Notes: generated by a model from the letters alone, not told the origin. Counted from the first letter of the stretch, positions 32,288 through 41,763 are shown. The stretch: DNA of 64,000 nt from Acidobacteriota bacterium (GCA_003225315.1 QHZD01000039.1:1-64000), one strand, 5' to 3'. Numbers and translations are program-made.

Positions 32288-33633
32288 TGCGCTATCTCCC
32301 AAAGAGCCCCGCCGAGCGGCAAGAGATGCTCGCAGCCATCGGCGCAAAATCCATCGGCCAACTTTTTTCCGGCATTCCGGAACGCTTCCGGCTGCGCGAG
32401 GCGCTGAAGATTCCCGGACCGTATTCGGAAGCCGAGGTCATTCAGTATTTCAAGGACCGTGCGGCGGAAAATTCGAACGGCTACACGAGTTTTCTGGGCG
32501 CGGGCGTCTACAATCACTTGCGCTCGGTAGTGACGGACGCAATCATCCAGCGCGGAGAGTTCCTGACGTCGTACACGCCCTATCAAGCGGAGATTACGCA
32601 GGGCACGCTGCAGGCAATCTTCGAGTTTCAAACGCTGATGTGCCAGCTTACGGGGCAGGAAGTGGCCAACGCCTCGATGTACGACGGGTCGACAGCCATG
32701 ACCGAAACCGTGTTGATGGCGGAGCGGCTGACCGACCGCCAGCGTGTACTTGTGGCGCGATCCGTGCATCCGGAATACCGCGAGGTGTTGAAGACCTACG
32801 CGAAGAATTCCGGCTTGCGGGTGGAGGAGATTCCTTACACGGCAAGAGGAACCGTGGATGCAAAGGCGGTGCAAGCGGCGTTGAAGGACGATGTCGCTGC
32901 GGTGGTTGTGCAGTCGCCGAATTTTTTCGGTGTAATCGAATCGTACGCGCCGCTCGCGGAATTCGCGCATGCTTCGGGCGCCATGTTCGTTGTTGTGGTG
33001 ACGGAAGGCGTCTCACTCGGCCTCTTGAGGCCGCCGGCGGAGGCGGACATCGTCGCGATGGAAGGCCAGAGCTTCGGACTGCCGCCCAGTTATGGCGGGC
33101 CGTTTGCTGGTGTGATTGCTTCGCGGGACAAGTATGTGCGCCAGATGCCGGGACGGCTCTCCGGCCAAACGACGGATTCCGAGGGCCAGCGCGGCTTTGT
33201 GCTAACCCTTGCCACGCGCGAACAGCACATTCGCCGCGAGAAGGCCACCTCAAATATTTGCACCAACCAGGCGCTTTGTGCGCTCGCGGCCACCGTGCAC
33301 TTGACGCTGCTCGGCAAGGAGGGCCTGCGCGAGATGGCGGAGCAGAATTTGTCGAAGGCGCAATTCGCGCTTTCAGAATTGCTGAAAATTCCGGGCGTGC
33401 GGCGCGCGTTTGACGAGCCGTTTTTCAACGAATTCACGATAGAGCTTCCGCGCTCCGTCAAAATTCTGAATTCGCACCTGCTGCGTGACAAAATCATCGG
33501 GCCGCTCGCACTGGGCACGGCGTACCCGGAATTGACCAAGCACGCGCTGGTCTGCGTCACGGAAACGACGCCGCGCGCGGAAATCGAGCGATTTGCATGC
33601 GCCTTGAAGCACGCGCTCGAGCGGCCGGTTTAG
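32287..33633 (+). CDS. gcvPA: Glycine dehydrogenase (decarboxylating) subunit 1
   Basis: 448 residues from the ATG that overlaps the gcvH stop. It is the N-terminal half of P-protein: 'SYTPYQAEITQGTLQAIFEF', 'ASMYDGSTAMTETVLMA', 'SYGGPFAGVIASRDKYVRQ' and 'KATSNICTNQALCAL'. It lacks the PLP lysine, which sits in subunit 2. Together the two decarboxylate glycine and load the lipoyl arm of GcvH. Split P-protein is common outside proteobacteria. Confidence 0.95.
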   Translation: MRYLPKSPAERQEMLAAIGAKSIGQLFSGIPERFRLREALKIPGPYSEAEVIQYFKDRAAENSNGYTSFLGAGVYNHLRSVVTDAIIQRGEFLTSYTPYQAEITQGTLQAIFEFQTLMCQLTGQEVANASMYDGSTAMTETVLMAERLTDRQRVLVARSVHPEYREVLKTYAKNSGLRVEEIPYTARGTVDAKAVQAALKDDVAAVVVQSPNFFGVIESYAPLAEFAHASGAMFVVVVTEGVSLGLLRPPAEADIVAMEGQSFGLPPSYGGPFAGVIASRDKYVRQMPGRLSGQTTDSEGQRGFVLTLATREQHIRREKATSNICTNQALCALAATVHLTLLGKEGLREMAEQNLSKAQFALSELLKIPGVRRAFDEPFFNEFTIELPRSVKILNSHLLRDKIIGPLALGTAYPELTKHALVCVTETTPRAEIERFACALKHALERPV

Positions 33634-33637
33634 TCGG

Positions 33638-33667
33638 AGCGTGTTCCCTTTAGGGACATAGCACGCT
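33638..33667 (+). promoter_or_regulatory. Hairpin between gcvPA and gcvPB
   Basis: AGCGTG (33638-33643) pairs with CACGCT (33662-33667), and inside it TCCCT (33645-33649) pairs with AGGGA (33652-33656). No T-run follows, so it is not an ordinary terminator. It may stabilise the message or tune expression of gcvPB. Confidence 0.4.
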
Positions 33668-33693
33668 GCGCCCCTAGAGGCAAGAACTGGGAA

Positions 33694-35205
33694 ATGAACA
33701 AAAAAATCAAAAAGGCATCGCGCCACACCAGCCAGAACGAGGGGCTGATCTTCGAGAAGTCGTCTCCCGGAAAGCGCGCGTTCGAATTGCCGCCGCTTGA
33801 CGTCCCGGCGGCCGATCCCGCCAAGGCTCTTGGCGTGAACCATCGGCGCGCGGGCATTGAAGGTTTCCCGGAAGTCAGCGAGATCGAAGTTCTCCGCCAC
33901 TTCACGCGCCTTTCGACATGGAACTACGCCATCGATCTGGGCATGTACCCGCTGGGTTCCTGCACGATGAAGTACAACCCGCGCGTAAATGAATTTGTTG
34001 CCCGGCTCGATGGCATCGCCACCGAGCATCCTTATCAGCCGCAAGAGCTTTCGCAGGGCTGCTTGAAAATTATGCGGCTGCTGGAAAAATGCCTCCTGGA
34101 AATCACCGGCATGGATGCGATCACGTTGCAGCCGGCTGCGGGAGCGCACGGAGAAATGACCGGCCTGATGCTGATCCGCGCGTATCTGGAGAAGCTGGGG
34201 AATCCGCGCAAGAAAGTTTTGATTCCGGACTCCGCGCACGGAACGAATCCGGCAACGGCAGTGATCGCGGGGTACGAAGTCGAAAACATTAAGTCCGAAT
34301 CGCACGGCCAGATTGATGTCGATAAGCTGCGTGACTTGGTGACCGGAGACGTTGCGGCACTGATGATCACGAATCCATCGACGCTGGGAATTTTCGAGCA
34401 GCGCATTCCGGAGATCGCGGAAATCCTGCACGCCAAAGGCGCGCTGCTGTACATGGACGGCGCGAATATGAACGCACTTACCGGTGTCACGCGGCCGGGC
34501 GACCTGGGCGTCGACCTGATGCACTTGAACCTGCACAAGACATTTTCAACGCCACACGGCGGAGGGGGACCTGGCGCTGGTCCAGTGGCGATGAAGAAAA
34601 TCCTCGAACCTTTCCGGCCGGTGCCGATCCTGGTTGAAAAAGAAGGCGGCCGGCTGGCGCTCGAACCAGTGCGGCCGGATTCCATCGGCAGAGTAAAAGC
34701 CTTCAGCGGAAATTTTGGCGTGCTGGTTCGCGCCCTGGCATACATCCTCGCCTACGGCCCGGGAGTGCGGCAGGCCACGGAAGACGCGGTGCTGAATGCA
34801 AATTACATTCGAAAGCACCTTGAGGGCGTATACGAACTGCCCTATTCCCTGCCCTCGATGCACGAAGTGGTCTTCAGCGACGCCATTCAAAAGAAAAACG
34901 GTGTGAGCACGATGGACATCGCGAAGCGCCTGATCGATTACGGCTTTCATCCGTATACCACAGCGTTTCCACTCATTGTCGCTGGAGCGATGATGATTGA
35001 GCCGACGGAATCCGAGTCCAAGGAAGAATGCGATCTTTTTATTGATGCGATGAAATCAATCGCAGTGGAAGCCGCCACGACGCCGGAGATTGTGAAGACC
35101 GCGCCGCACACCACGCGTGTCCGCCGTCTCGACGAAGTCGGGGCCGCCCGCAAGCCCGTTTTGCGCTGGAAGCCAGCGGTTCCGCGCAGCGAAGCGGCGG
35201 ACTGA
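33694..35205 (+). CDS. gcvPB: Glycine dehydrogenase (decarboxylating) subunit 2
   Basis: 503 residues. The PLP-binding lysine K282 sits in 'LNLHKTFSTPHGGGGPG'. Other family stretches are 'YPLGSCTMKYNPRVNE', 'SAHGTNPATAV' and 'ITNPSTLGIFE'. It forms the catalytic half of split P-protein with gcvPA, 60 bases upstream. The C-terminus carries about 15 extra residues rich in Pro, Ala and Arg. Confidence 0.95.
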   Translation: MNKKIKKASRHTSQNEGLIFEKSSPGKRAFELPPLDVPAADPAKALGVNHRRAGIEGFPEVSEIEVLRHFTRLSTWNYAIDLGMYPLGSCTMKYNPRVNEFVARLDGIATEHPYQPQELSQGCLKIMRLLEKCLLEITGMDAITLQPAAGAHGEMTGLMLIRAYLEKLGNPRKKVLIPDSAHGTNPATAVIAGYEVENIKSESHGQIDVDKLRDLVTGDVAALMITNPSTLGIFEQRIPEIAEILHAKGALLYMDGANMNALTGVTRPGDLGVDLMHLNLHKTFSTPHGGGGPGAGPVAMKKILEPFRPVPILVEKEGGRLALEPVRPDSIGRVKAFSGNFGVLVRALAYILAYGPGVRQATEDAVLNANYIRKHLEGVYELPYSLPSMHEVVFSDAIQKKNGVSTMDIAKRLIDYGFHPYTTAFPLIVAGAMMIEPTESESKEECDLFIDAMKSIAVEAATTPEIVKTAPHTTRVRRLDEVGAARKPVLRWKPAVPRSEAAD

Positions 35206-35342
35206 GCGAACGAACACAAGCTGAATCACGACGCGCCAGACCAAGATTCCCTTCAAGGCACACATTCACCTCGCCGCGCGGTCACCTTCGCTTACTTCTT
35301 GCTAGAATCTTCCTAGATGTTTTTCCCTGGACAGAAAGCCGC

Positions 35343-37046
35343 ATGACATCCGCTCTCGAAGCCTGGCTCCCGAAATCGATACTCCTGCTGCGCGGCTATG
35401 ATCGCCACAAATTCCTTTCCGACTTAATCGCCGGCGTGACTGTTGGCCTCGTGGCGCTTCCCCTGGCGATGGCGTTTGCGATCGCTTCTGGAGTGTCCCC
35501 GCAAGCGGGGCTGTACTGCGCCATTGTTACGGGCTTCCTGATCTCTGCGCTGGGCGGCTCGAAAACGCAAATCGGCGGGCCGACGGGCGCGTTCGTGGTG
35601 GTCGTAGCGGGCATTATCGCCAAGCACGGCATCGACGGGCTGTTCATCTGCACAATGATGGCGGGCGTTCTTCTGGTCCTGCTCGGCGTGACCGGCATGG
35701 GAACCATGGTGAAATACTTTCCCCGGCCGGTCGTCGTTGGCTTCACCAATGGCATCGCCATTCTGATTGCCAGCACGCAGATTCGCGATTTTTTTGGATT
35801 GAAGATGGATCACGTGCCCGGCGATTTCTTTCACCGCATGATGGCCTTTGGGCGGGCGTGGAATACGTTCTCTGTGCCGGCAACTGCCGTATCCATACTT
35901 TCGATTGCCGTGATGGTTTTCTGCCTGAGATATGCGAGGAAAATCCCGGGCGCCATCCTGGTCACGTTTGGTGCTACGGCGGCCGTTATACTTCTGCATC
36001 TGCCCGTTGAAACCATCGGAACGCGTTTCGGGGGAATCCCCAGCGGTTTGCCAAGAATTGCCGTTCCGCATTTCCACTACGACGTCTTTCGGCAGCTCCT
36101 GTCGGCCGCGTTTACAGTGGCGATGCTGGGGGCCATCGAGTCGCTGATGTCCGCGGTCGTCTCCGACCGCATGAGCAACGACAAGCACAATCCCAACGTG
36201 GAATTGATTGGCCAGGGCATTGCGAATATCGTTTCACCGCTCTTCGGCGGACTCCCTGCGACCGGAGCGATTGCGCGGACTGCCACAAACGTGCGCTCCG
36301 GAGCGAGAACACCCATTGCCGGAATGATTCACGCGTTGACGCTTCTGGCGATCGTTCTGTTTGCTGCGCCACTCGTGAAGAGCGTACCGCTAGCTGCTTT
36401 GGCCGCGATTCTCATGATTGTCGCCTACAACATGGGCGACTGGGAGGAAATTCCCGAGATTCTAAAACTCAGCGCTGCGGACATTGCCGTTTGGCTGCTG
36501 ACGTTTACATTAACCGTCGTCACCGACCTGACGTTTGCCGTGGAAGTCGGAATGGTGCTGGCCGCGCTCACGTTCATTCGTAAGGTTTCCAGAACGACCA
36601 CCGTGAGCCCCGTGACCAAGGATTACGTGGAAGACAGCCGCGTGCATGTCTTGCAAGGCAAAGACATTCCGGACTACGCGATTGTTTACCGCATTCATGG
36701 GCCATTCCTTTTTGGCGCAACCGATAAGTTCGCGGACATTCTGCATTCCCTCGACAAGTTGCCGCCCATTGTTATCCTTCGTCTGCGCAACATGACCGCG
36801 ATTGACGCCACAGGCTTGGGCGCTATTCGCGATCTCGCGGACACGCTGCACGCCTCTGGACGCTCGTTGCTTCTCTGCGGTGCGCGCGAGCAGCCCTCGC
36901 AACTGATGAAGCAGGCGGAGTTCGAACGCCACGTCGGTGCGGAAAATATTTGCGGCAGCATCAGCGAAGCCTTGCAACGCGCCGCCGAAGTTTATCGTCA
37001 GCGCCTTACAGAAAAGGCCGCAAGCGAAGTACCCGTAACTCGATAA
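35343..37046 (+). CDS. SulP-family anion transporter with STAS domain
   Basis: 567 residues. Ten or more membrane helices span about residues 25-420, with the SulP stretch 'DLIAGVTVGLVALPLAMAFA' and 'GGSKTQIGGPTGAFVVVVAG'. A cytoplasmic STAS domain follows (about 440-550) with 'ILRLRNMTAIDATGLGAI'. SulP proteins carry sulfate, bicarbonate or other anions; the substrate cannot be told. No carbonic anhydrase is beside it. It converges on the M48 protease gene with only 14 bases between. Confidence 0.9.
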   Translation: MTSALEAWLPKSILLLRGYDRHKFLSDLIAGVTVGLVALPLAMAFAIASGVSPQAGLYCAIVTGFLISALGGSKTQIGGPTGAFVVVVAGIIAKHGIDGLFICTMMAGVLLVLLGVTGMGTMVKYFPRPVVVGFTNGIAILIASTQIRDFFGLKMDHVPGDFFHRMMAFGRAWNTFSVPATAVSILSIAVMVFCLRYARKIPGAILVTFGATAAVILLHLPVETIGTRFGGIPSGLPRIAVPHFHYDVFRQLLSAAFTVAMLGAIESLMSAVVSDRMSNDKHNPNVELIGQGIANIVSPLFGGLPATGAIARTATNVRSGARTPIAGMIHALTLLAIVLFAAPLVKSVPLAALAAILMIVAYNMGDWEEIPEILKLSAADIAVWLLTFTLTVVTDLTFAVEVGMVLAALTFIRKVSRTTTVSPVTKDYVEDSRVHVLQGKDIPDYAIVYRIHGPFLFGATDKFADILHSLDKLPPIVILRLRNMTAIDATGLGAIRDLADTLHASGRSLLLCGAREQPSQLMKQAEFERHVGAENICGSISEALQRAAEVYRQRLTEKAASEVPVTR

Positions 37047-37060
37047 CTCCCTGTTGTTGG

Positions 37061-38440
37061 TTATCTTGAGAACCGCAAGGAGTCCAGAATCGTGGAAAAA
37101 ACCTTGTCGTAATTGTCGTAGGCAGATTGCGGGGCCACGCACACGAAATAAACCAGGCCCTCCGGACGCAGAACACTTACAACCCAATCCGTCTCCTGGC
37201 CGCCGGCGGGAGAAACATTGCTTAAATAAATCGAGAGCCCCGGCTGTCCGTTCAAGCGCAACCGTTCGCCTTGCCGCGTTATTTTCATGCTGGGGTTCGA
37301 CTTTTGAAGATCCTGAATCACCTGGCTTGTCGCGCTATTCAGGGCTTTTCCATCATTGGGATCGCCCTTAGCCTGCGCCACGCCTATGATTAGCCCATAC
37401 GCGACGCTGCTATGGCCGCTGCCATCGTCCAAGATCCCCCCTTCGGGAGCGAACGAAACGCCGGGTCCGTCGCTGTCGGGATACTTCTTCCAATTGTCCG
37501 GATACTTGAGCGCGTACGAACCTGCCTGATACTCGGCGAAGTGGCGCGATGGCGGCGCAGGAGCAGCGGCGGAGCCAGGCGCTCCGGGCGCCGGTTTTTT
37601 CACCACCGGCAGGGCCAGCACCTCGCGCTTGATGGCTTCGAATTCAGCAGAGTCCCTCTTGAAGTTTGGCTGAACGCCGCCAAGTTTTTCGACTTCCTCA
37701 TCCACGCGCTCGACGCGGTGCTCCGGATTCGGGTGGTCGGAAAAAAATTCCGGAGGATTCTTACCCTTCGACTCCGCTTCGAGCTTCTCGAAAAACTGCG
37801 CCATCGCTCGCGGGTCGTACCCCGAATCGTACAAGACCTGAGTGCCCATGACGTCGGCTTGCGATTCGGCCGTTCGTGAATAGCGCAGGAGCACTCCTCC
37901 TGCCGCAAAAGTGCCCAGGGTTGTCACGAGCGCACCACCCGTGCTGTCTCCGAAAACCGCGCCGAAGATCCCCAACCCTGTTTCGGCCAGCATCGCTTTC
38001 GACGCCTGGTTCGTTCCGTGACGAAGAGCGACGTGCGACAGCTCGTGGGCCATCACGCCTGCAAGCTGCGCCTCGTTGTCAGCGGCTTCGATCGCTCCAC
38101 GGTTCACAAACACGTAGCCGCCGGGCAAAGCAAACGCGTTGATGGCTTTGTCATTCACGCAATGAAATTCGAACGGATACTGCACTCCGCCAGTCGGCAG
38201 CTTTTGCGCCAGGCGCGTGCCCAGTTGTGTCAGGTAGGCATCGACTTTTGGCGCGTTGCAAAAAGGCAACTGCTTTTCCGCATCCGTCGCTGCTCGCTTG
38301 CCGAGAGTTATATCGTCTTGGGGAGAAAATTTGTTCCAGCCTGGCTTGAGTTGTGTCCTCTGCGCCGAAGCGCCCGGAACCAGGAGTAAGGACAGACCCA
38401 CAAAGAAGCCCACCGCTAGTTCGCGATGCGCCCGGCGCAT
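37061..38440 (-). CDS. M48-family metalloprotease, exported
   Basis: 459 residues from the ATG at 38440, which gives a signal peptide (LAVGFFVGLSLLLVPGASAQ); the frame is open to 38548. The zinc site is HELSH in 'GVMAHELSHVALRHGT', with the third ligand in 'TAESQADVMG'. This is the BepA/LoiP-type periplasmic branch that handles misfolded envelope proteins. A second domain after about residue 290 ('AGSYALKYPDNWKKYPD') resembles a lipid- or ligand-binding module and is extra to the core protease. Confidence 0.88.
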   Translation of the reverse strand: MRRAHRELAVGFFVGLSLLLVPGASAQRTQLKPGWNKFSPQDDITLGKRAATDAEKQLPFCNAPKVDAYLTQLGTRLAQKLPTGGVQYPFEFHCVNDKAINAFALPGGYVFVNRGAIEAADNEAQLAGVMAHELSHVALRHGTNQASKAMLAETGLGIFGAVFGDSTGGALVTTLGTFAAGGVLLRYSRTAESQADVMGTQVLYDSGYDPRAMAQFFEKLEAESKGKNPPEFFSDHPNPEHRVERVDEEVEKLGGVQPNFKRDSAEFEAIKREVLALPVVKKPAPGAPGSAAAPAPPSRHFAEYQAGSYALKYPDNWKKYPDSDGPGVSFAPEGGILDDGSGHSSVAYGLIIGVAQAKGDPNDGKALNSATSQVIQDLQKSNPSMKITRQGERLRLNGQPGLSIYLSNVSPAGGQETDWVVSVLRPEGLVYFVCVAPQSAYDNYDKVFSTILDSLRFSR

Positions 38441-38579
38441 TCGCAGGTCTCGCCTGGCAATCCTTCTGAGTGTTCCTGATTTCGACCAGCGGAAACTCAC
38501 TTCAACCTCCGGAAACGCCTCTGAGGAAGGATGGCACTTCTCTCCCAAAGGTTACTTTACCACCTGGCGAACGACAAAG

Positions 38580-38608
38580 AAAAAGCCCGGGCGGCGAACC
38601 ACCCGGGC
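38580..38608 (-). terminator. Intrinsic terminator with UUCG loop
   Basis: On the minus strand GCCCGGGTGG and CCGCCCGGGC form a 10-base stem (one G-U pair) closed by TTCG and followed by TTTTT. It lies 27 bases after the stop of the AAA+ gene ending at 38636 and is a textbook terminator for it. Confidence 0.9.
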
Positions 38609-38635
38609 GGGATTCAGGGTTGGGAAAAAGTTTGA

Positions 38636-39799
38636 TTAGCGAGCCAATCGTGGCGTCGGTTCCGGCGAAAGCGTCACTCCCGGCGTATCCACGGCCTTGC
38701 CACCTTTTGCGGGAGCGGTTCGCGCTGGAGCCGCCGGCTCCGGCTTGCGCGCCGGAATCGCCAGGTTTTCACCTTCGCGGACGAAGGTAAGGCGGTCCTG
38801 CTCCTTGTTCCAATCAATGCAAATCAGATCGCCGAGGTGAACCTGCTCGGTCGCCAGCAAGTTTGCAAGCGGATAGACGACGTGGCGTTCGATGGCACGC
38901 TTCAGGTGCCGTGCGCCGTAGCGCTGGTCCGTTCCTTCCTGCAGCAGGAAGTCGCGGCCGCCGTCCGTCACGCGAAACAGGAACTGCCCCTTGGCGGTTT
39001 CCAGAACGCGCTGCTGCACCTGACCAAGTTCGATCTCCAGCACCTTCTCAAGCTGCTCGCGCCTCAGTGGATGAAACACCACCACTTTGTCGAGGCGATT
39101 CATGAACTCCGGAGAAAACTTGCGGCGAGCCGCTTCCACGGCGGTGCGCTCCACCTTTTCGTCGAGGCCGGCGGCTGGCTTGTCCTTCGGCTGAATGAAG
39201 CCCATACCGCCCTGCATGAGTTCGGTAATTTCTCCGCCGCCTAGGTTCGAAGTCAGGAAAATGACAGTCTGCGAAAGGTCCACGCGGCGGTTGTCGCCCA
39301 GCGTGAGCGTAGCCTTGTCCAGCATGCCAAGGAGCAATTGCCAAAGGGCATCGCTGGCCTTTTCGATTTCGTCGAAGAGCAGGAAGCTGAGCTTCAGCTT
39401 CTCCGTATGGCTGGCCGCCAGCGCTTCTTGGGTGATTAAGGGATGGGTCTCGCGGTGGCCCAGGTAGCCTGGAGGCGAGCCAATCAGCTTGGCGATTTCG
39501 TGCGAGTGCTGGAACTCCGCGCAATCAACCTTGATTACCGCGCGGGCGTCTCCAAACAGGATTTCCGCGGCCGCTTCCACGATTCGGGTCTTTCCTGAAC
39601 CCGTCGGTCCCAGGAACAGCAGGTTGCCAACAGGACGGCCGGGCGAATTCAGGCCGGCGCAAAAAACCTGAAACATGTCGACGAGGGACTGTACGCCCTC
39701 TTCCTGACCTACAATCTTGGCTCGCAAGGAAGCGTGAAAATCGCAGGTGTCATTGCTGCGAATGGTTGGATCCAGTTGATGGCGGACGGCAGCTTTCAT
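38636..39799 (-). CDS. Single-ring ClpB-like AAA+ ATPase, copy 2
   Basis: 387 residues. Walker A GPTGSGKT, Walker B 'FLLFDEIEKA', sensor 1 'VIFLTSN', arginine finger 'FSPEFMNRLDKVV' and sensor 2 'GARHLKRAI' are all present, as in the second ATPase ring of ClpB/ClpC with its small domain. The ClpB N-domain, first ring and coiled-coil middle domain are missing. It is almost identical in the core to the copy at 40102; only the first 25 residues and the Pro/Ala-rich tail differ. No ClpP-binding loop is evident. Substrates are unknown. Confidence 0.85.
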   Translation of the reverse strand: MKAAVRHQLDPTIRSNDTCDFHASLRAKIVGQEEGVQSLVDMFQVFCAGLNSPGRPVGNLLFLGPTGSGKTRIVEAAAEILFGDARAVIKVDCAEFQHSHEIAKLIGSPPGYLGHRETHPLITQEALAASHTEKLKLSFLLFDEIEKASDALWQLLLGMLDKATLTLGDNRRVDLSQTVIFLTSNLGGGEITELMQGGMGFIQPKDKPAAGLDEKVERTAVEAARRKFSPEFMNRLDKVVVFHPLRREQLEKVLEIELGQVQQRVLETAKGQFLFRVTDGGRDFLLQEGTDQRYGARHLKRAIERHVVYPLANLLATEQVHLGDLICIDWNKEQDRLTFVREGENLAIPARKPEPAAPARTAPAKGGKAVDTPGVTLSPEPTPRLAR

Positions 39800-40101
39800 T
39801 TCATCAACCCTTCATCGCGTCTAGTTCCTCCAACGCGAAGCGCGTCTCAAAGTCGTGCATCCTTGAGATGTAGCATGGGGGTTGCCAATCTTTTCCACAG
39901 CTTGCATAGTCAAGAAGCGACCTAGTCTCAACAACATACAAGATTTGGAATCCTGAAGATTGTCTCAAGCCATGAGACTGTGATTCATCTGCAAACAAAA
40001 TCAGAGACGCAGAACAGTTTATGTCACGGGCCAGACGACAAAAAGGGGCGCGCTTTGTCGGCGCGCCCGGGGTCTACAATTAAAGTGCTGCTTTAACTAT
40101 T
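39800..40101. other. Spacer between the two AAA+ copies, with a terminator
   Basis: 302 bases with no supported gene. At 40041-40068, GGGCGCGC and GCGCGCCC flank a 7-base loop; read on the minus strand the stem is followed by CCTTTTT, so it ends the transcript of the gene at 40102. A GTCTCA-N5-TGAGAC repeat at 39962-39978 could be a control site for the second copy, which must have its own promoter here. Confidence 0.65.
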
Positions 40102-41313
40102 TCAACGGTCTTGCTTCTTGCGTCCTTGCGCGGGAGCCGCGGAGCCCCCACCGGGCTGCGCTACCCGCGATTTCCTCTCGTCCGCGGTGGTTTCGGTAGG
40201 TGTCTCGGCGGACTTCCCGTCTTTCGCCTCAACAGCAGTAACCTTGCTTCCGCCTCCCTGCGTGGCGGCTTGAACCAATGCCCCTTCGCCCTCCCGCACA
40301 AAAGTAAGCTGCTTATGGCTCTCATCCCAGTCGATGCGCACCAGGTCGCCCAGGCTGACCTGATCCGTAGCCAGCAGATTCGCCAGGGGATAAACGACAT
40401 GCCGCTCGATGGCACGCTTCAGATGGCGGGCGCCATAGCGCTGATCCGTGCCTTCCTTGAGCAGAAACTCGCGGCCGGTATCCGTCACGCGAAAGAGAAA
40501 CTGCCCCTTGGCTGTGTCCAGGACTCTCTGCTGCACCTGGCCCAGCTCAATATTGAGCACTTCCTGAAGCTGCTCGCGCCGCAATGGATGGAAGACCACC
40601 ACCTTGTCCAAGCGGTTCATGAATTCCGGCGAAAACTTGCGCCGAGCCGCTTCCACGGCCGTGCGCTCCACTTTCTCGTCCAGCCCGGTGACCGGCTTAT
40701 CCTTGGGTTGAACAAAACCCATCCCACCCTGCATTAGTTCGGCAATCTCGCCGCCGCCAAGGTTGGACGTCAGGAAGATCACCGTTTGAGACAAATCCAC
40801 CTTCCGGTTGTCTCCTAAGGTGAGCGTGGCCTTGTCCAGCATTCCCAGGAGCAACTGCCATAATGCGTCGCTGGCCTTCTCGATCTCGTCGAACAGTAGG
40901 AAACTCAGCTTCAAGTCGTCACGATGGCTAGCCGCAAGCGTTTCCTGGGTGATTAGCGGATGGGTTTCCCGATGGCCCAGATAGCCCGGGGGCGATCCGA
41001 TTAGCTTGGCAATTTCGTGCGAGTGCTGGAACTCCGCGCAATCGACCTTGATCACCGCGCGAGCGTCCCCAAACAGGATTTCCGCGGCCGCTTCCACGAT
41101 GCGCGTCTTCCCGGACCCCGTCGGCCCAAGAAAAAGGAGGTTCCCTACCGGGCGGCCCGGCGAATTCAGCCCGGCGCGAAAAACCTGGTACAAATCGACC
41201 AGCGCCTGGACGCCCTCTTCCTGTCCGACAATCTTCTCCCTCAGCGCCGTCTGGAAATCAATCGTGTCCGTGCTGCGTTTGCTGGGGTCGAGTGGCAGGA
41301 TAGTTTCGCTCAT
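40102..41313 (-). CDS. Single-ring ClpB-like AAA+ ATPase, copy 1
   Basis: 403 residues. Walker A at 63-70, Walker B at about 138-145, the pore-type loop 'GSPPGYLGHRETHP', sensor 1 and sensor 2 are intact. The core opens 'LREKIVGQEEGVQALVDLYQ', the usual lead-in of a Clp D2 ring. The tail after about residue 350 is disordered and ends KKQDR. It begins 9 bases after the stop of the small gene at 41323, so the pair is an operon. It should form a hexameric unfoldase or remodelling ring; targets and partners are unknown. Confidence 0.87.
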   Translation of the reverse strand: MSETILPLDPSKRSTDTIDFQTALREKIVGQEEGVQALVDLYQVFRAGLNSPGRPVGNLLFLGPTGSGKTRIVEAAAEILFGDARAVIKVDCAEFQHSHEIAKLIGSPPGYLGHRETHPLITQETLAASHRDDLKLSFLLFDEIEKASDALWQLLLGMLDKATLTLGDNRKVDLSQTVIFLTSNLGGGEIAELMQGGMGFVQPKDKPVTGLDEKVERTAVEAARRKFSPEFMNRLDKVVVFHPLRREQLQEVLNIELGQVQQRVLDTAKGQFLFRVTDTGREFLLKEGTDQRYGARHLKRAIERHVVYPLANLLATDQVSLGDLVRIDWDESHKQLTFVREGEGALVQAATQGGGSKVTAVEAKDGKSAETPTETTADERKSRVAQPGGGSAAPAQGRKKQDR

Positions 41314-41322
41314 GACCGCCTC

Positions 41323-41763
41323 CTAGTGCGCCCGCGCTGCCGGGCTCACGTTGCCGAATCTCCCGCGTACACGGCCAAACTGGTCGAGCTTAACCTGAAT
41401 GGTGGACTGCAAGAGCCGCATTTGTACAAGCAGTTCCCGTGCCACCACGGGGGATTCAGAAATTCGGAGGAGCGGCGGAACGATGTCCGCTAGTTCGAGA
41501 TTCAGGGCTCGAAGAGAGGAAACAAGTTTTTGAACCGCCGGCGAGTTTGGATTCGCCAGGTCCACTTGACCGTTCAATTGTTCGCGCAGCGCTTTCCAGT
41601 CCAGCTCCACGAAAGGATGCTTCTTGGAAACTTCGCGAACGACATCATCCGTAATTCGCGCCCGGGCTCCGAGTCGGGCCAGGTGGAGCTGGCGCACTTT
41701 TCCGCCGCGGCGCACGTTGTGCACCAGATACAACGAATTCCCTTTGCGGCGGACAAAAGCCAC
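41323..41763 (-). CDS. Small protein encoded with the AAA+ ATPase, unknown function
   Basis: 146 residues. A basic beta-rich N-terminus (MAFVRRKGNSLYLVHNVRRG then KVRQLHLARLG) could bind nucleic acid, and resembles the N-terminal fold of some transposases and ribbon proteins. A helical C-terminal half follows with 'SSLRALNLELADIVPPLLRI' and 'LLVQMRLLQSTIQVKLDQFG', likely a coiled coil. Its position 9 bases before the ATPase suggests an adaptor or substrate. I recognise no named family. Confidence 0.65.
   Translation of the reverse strand: MAFVRRKGNSLYLVHNVRRGGKVRQLHLARLGARARITDDVVREVSKKHPFVELDWKALREQLNGQVDLANPNSPAVQKLVSSLRALNLELADIVPPLLRISESPVVARELLVQMRLLQSTIQVKLDQFGRVRGRFGNVSPAARAH

Noticed and set aside
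33373-34536. Long minus-strand open frames opposite gcvPA/gcvPB, and likewise opposite ftcD (26836-28245) and the phosphohexomutase (8034-8774).
   Set aside because: They are antisense to clearly conserved genes, rich in Arg, His and Pro, and lack ribosome sites; GC-rich codon bias opens such shadow frames.
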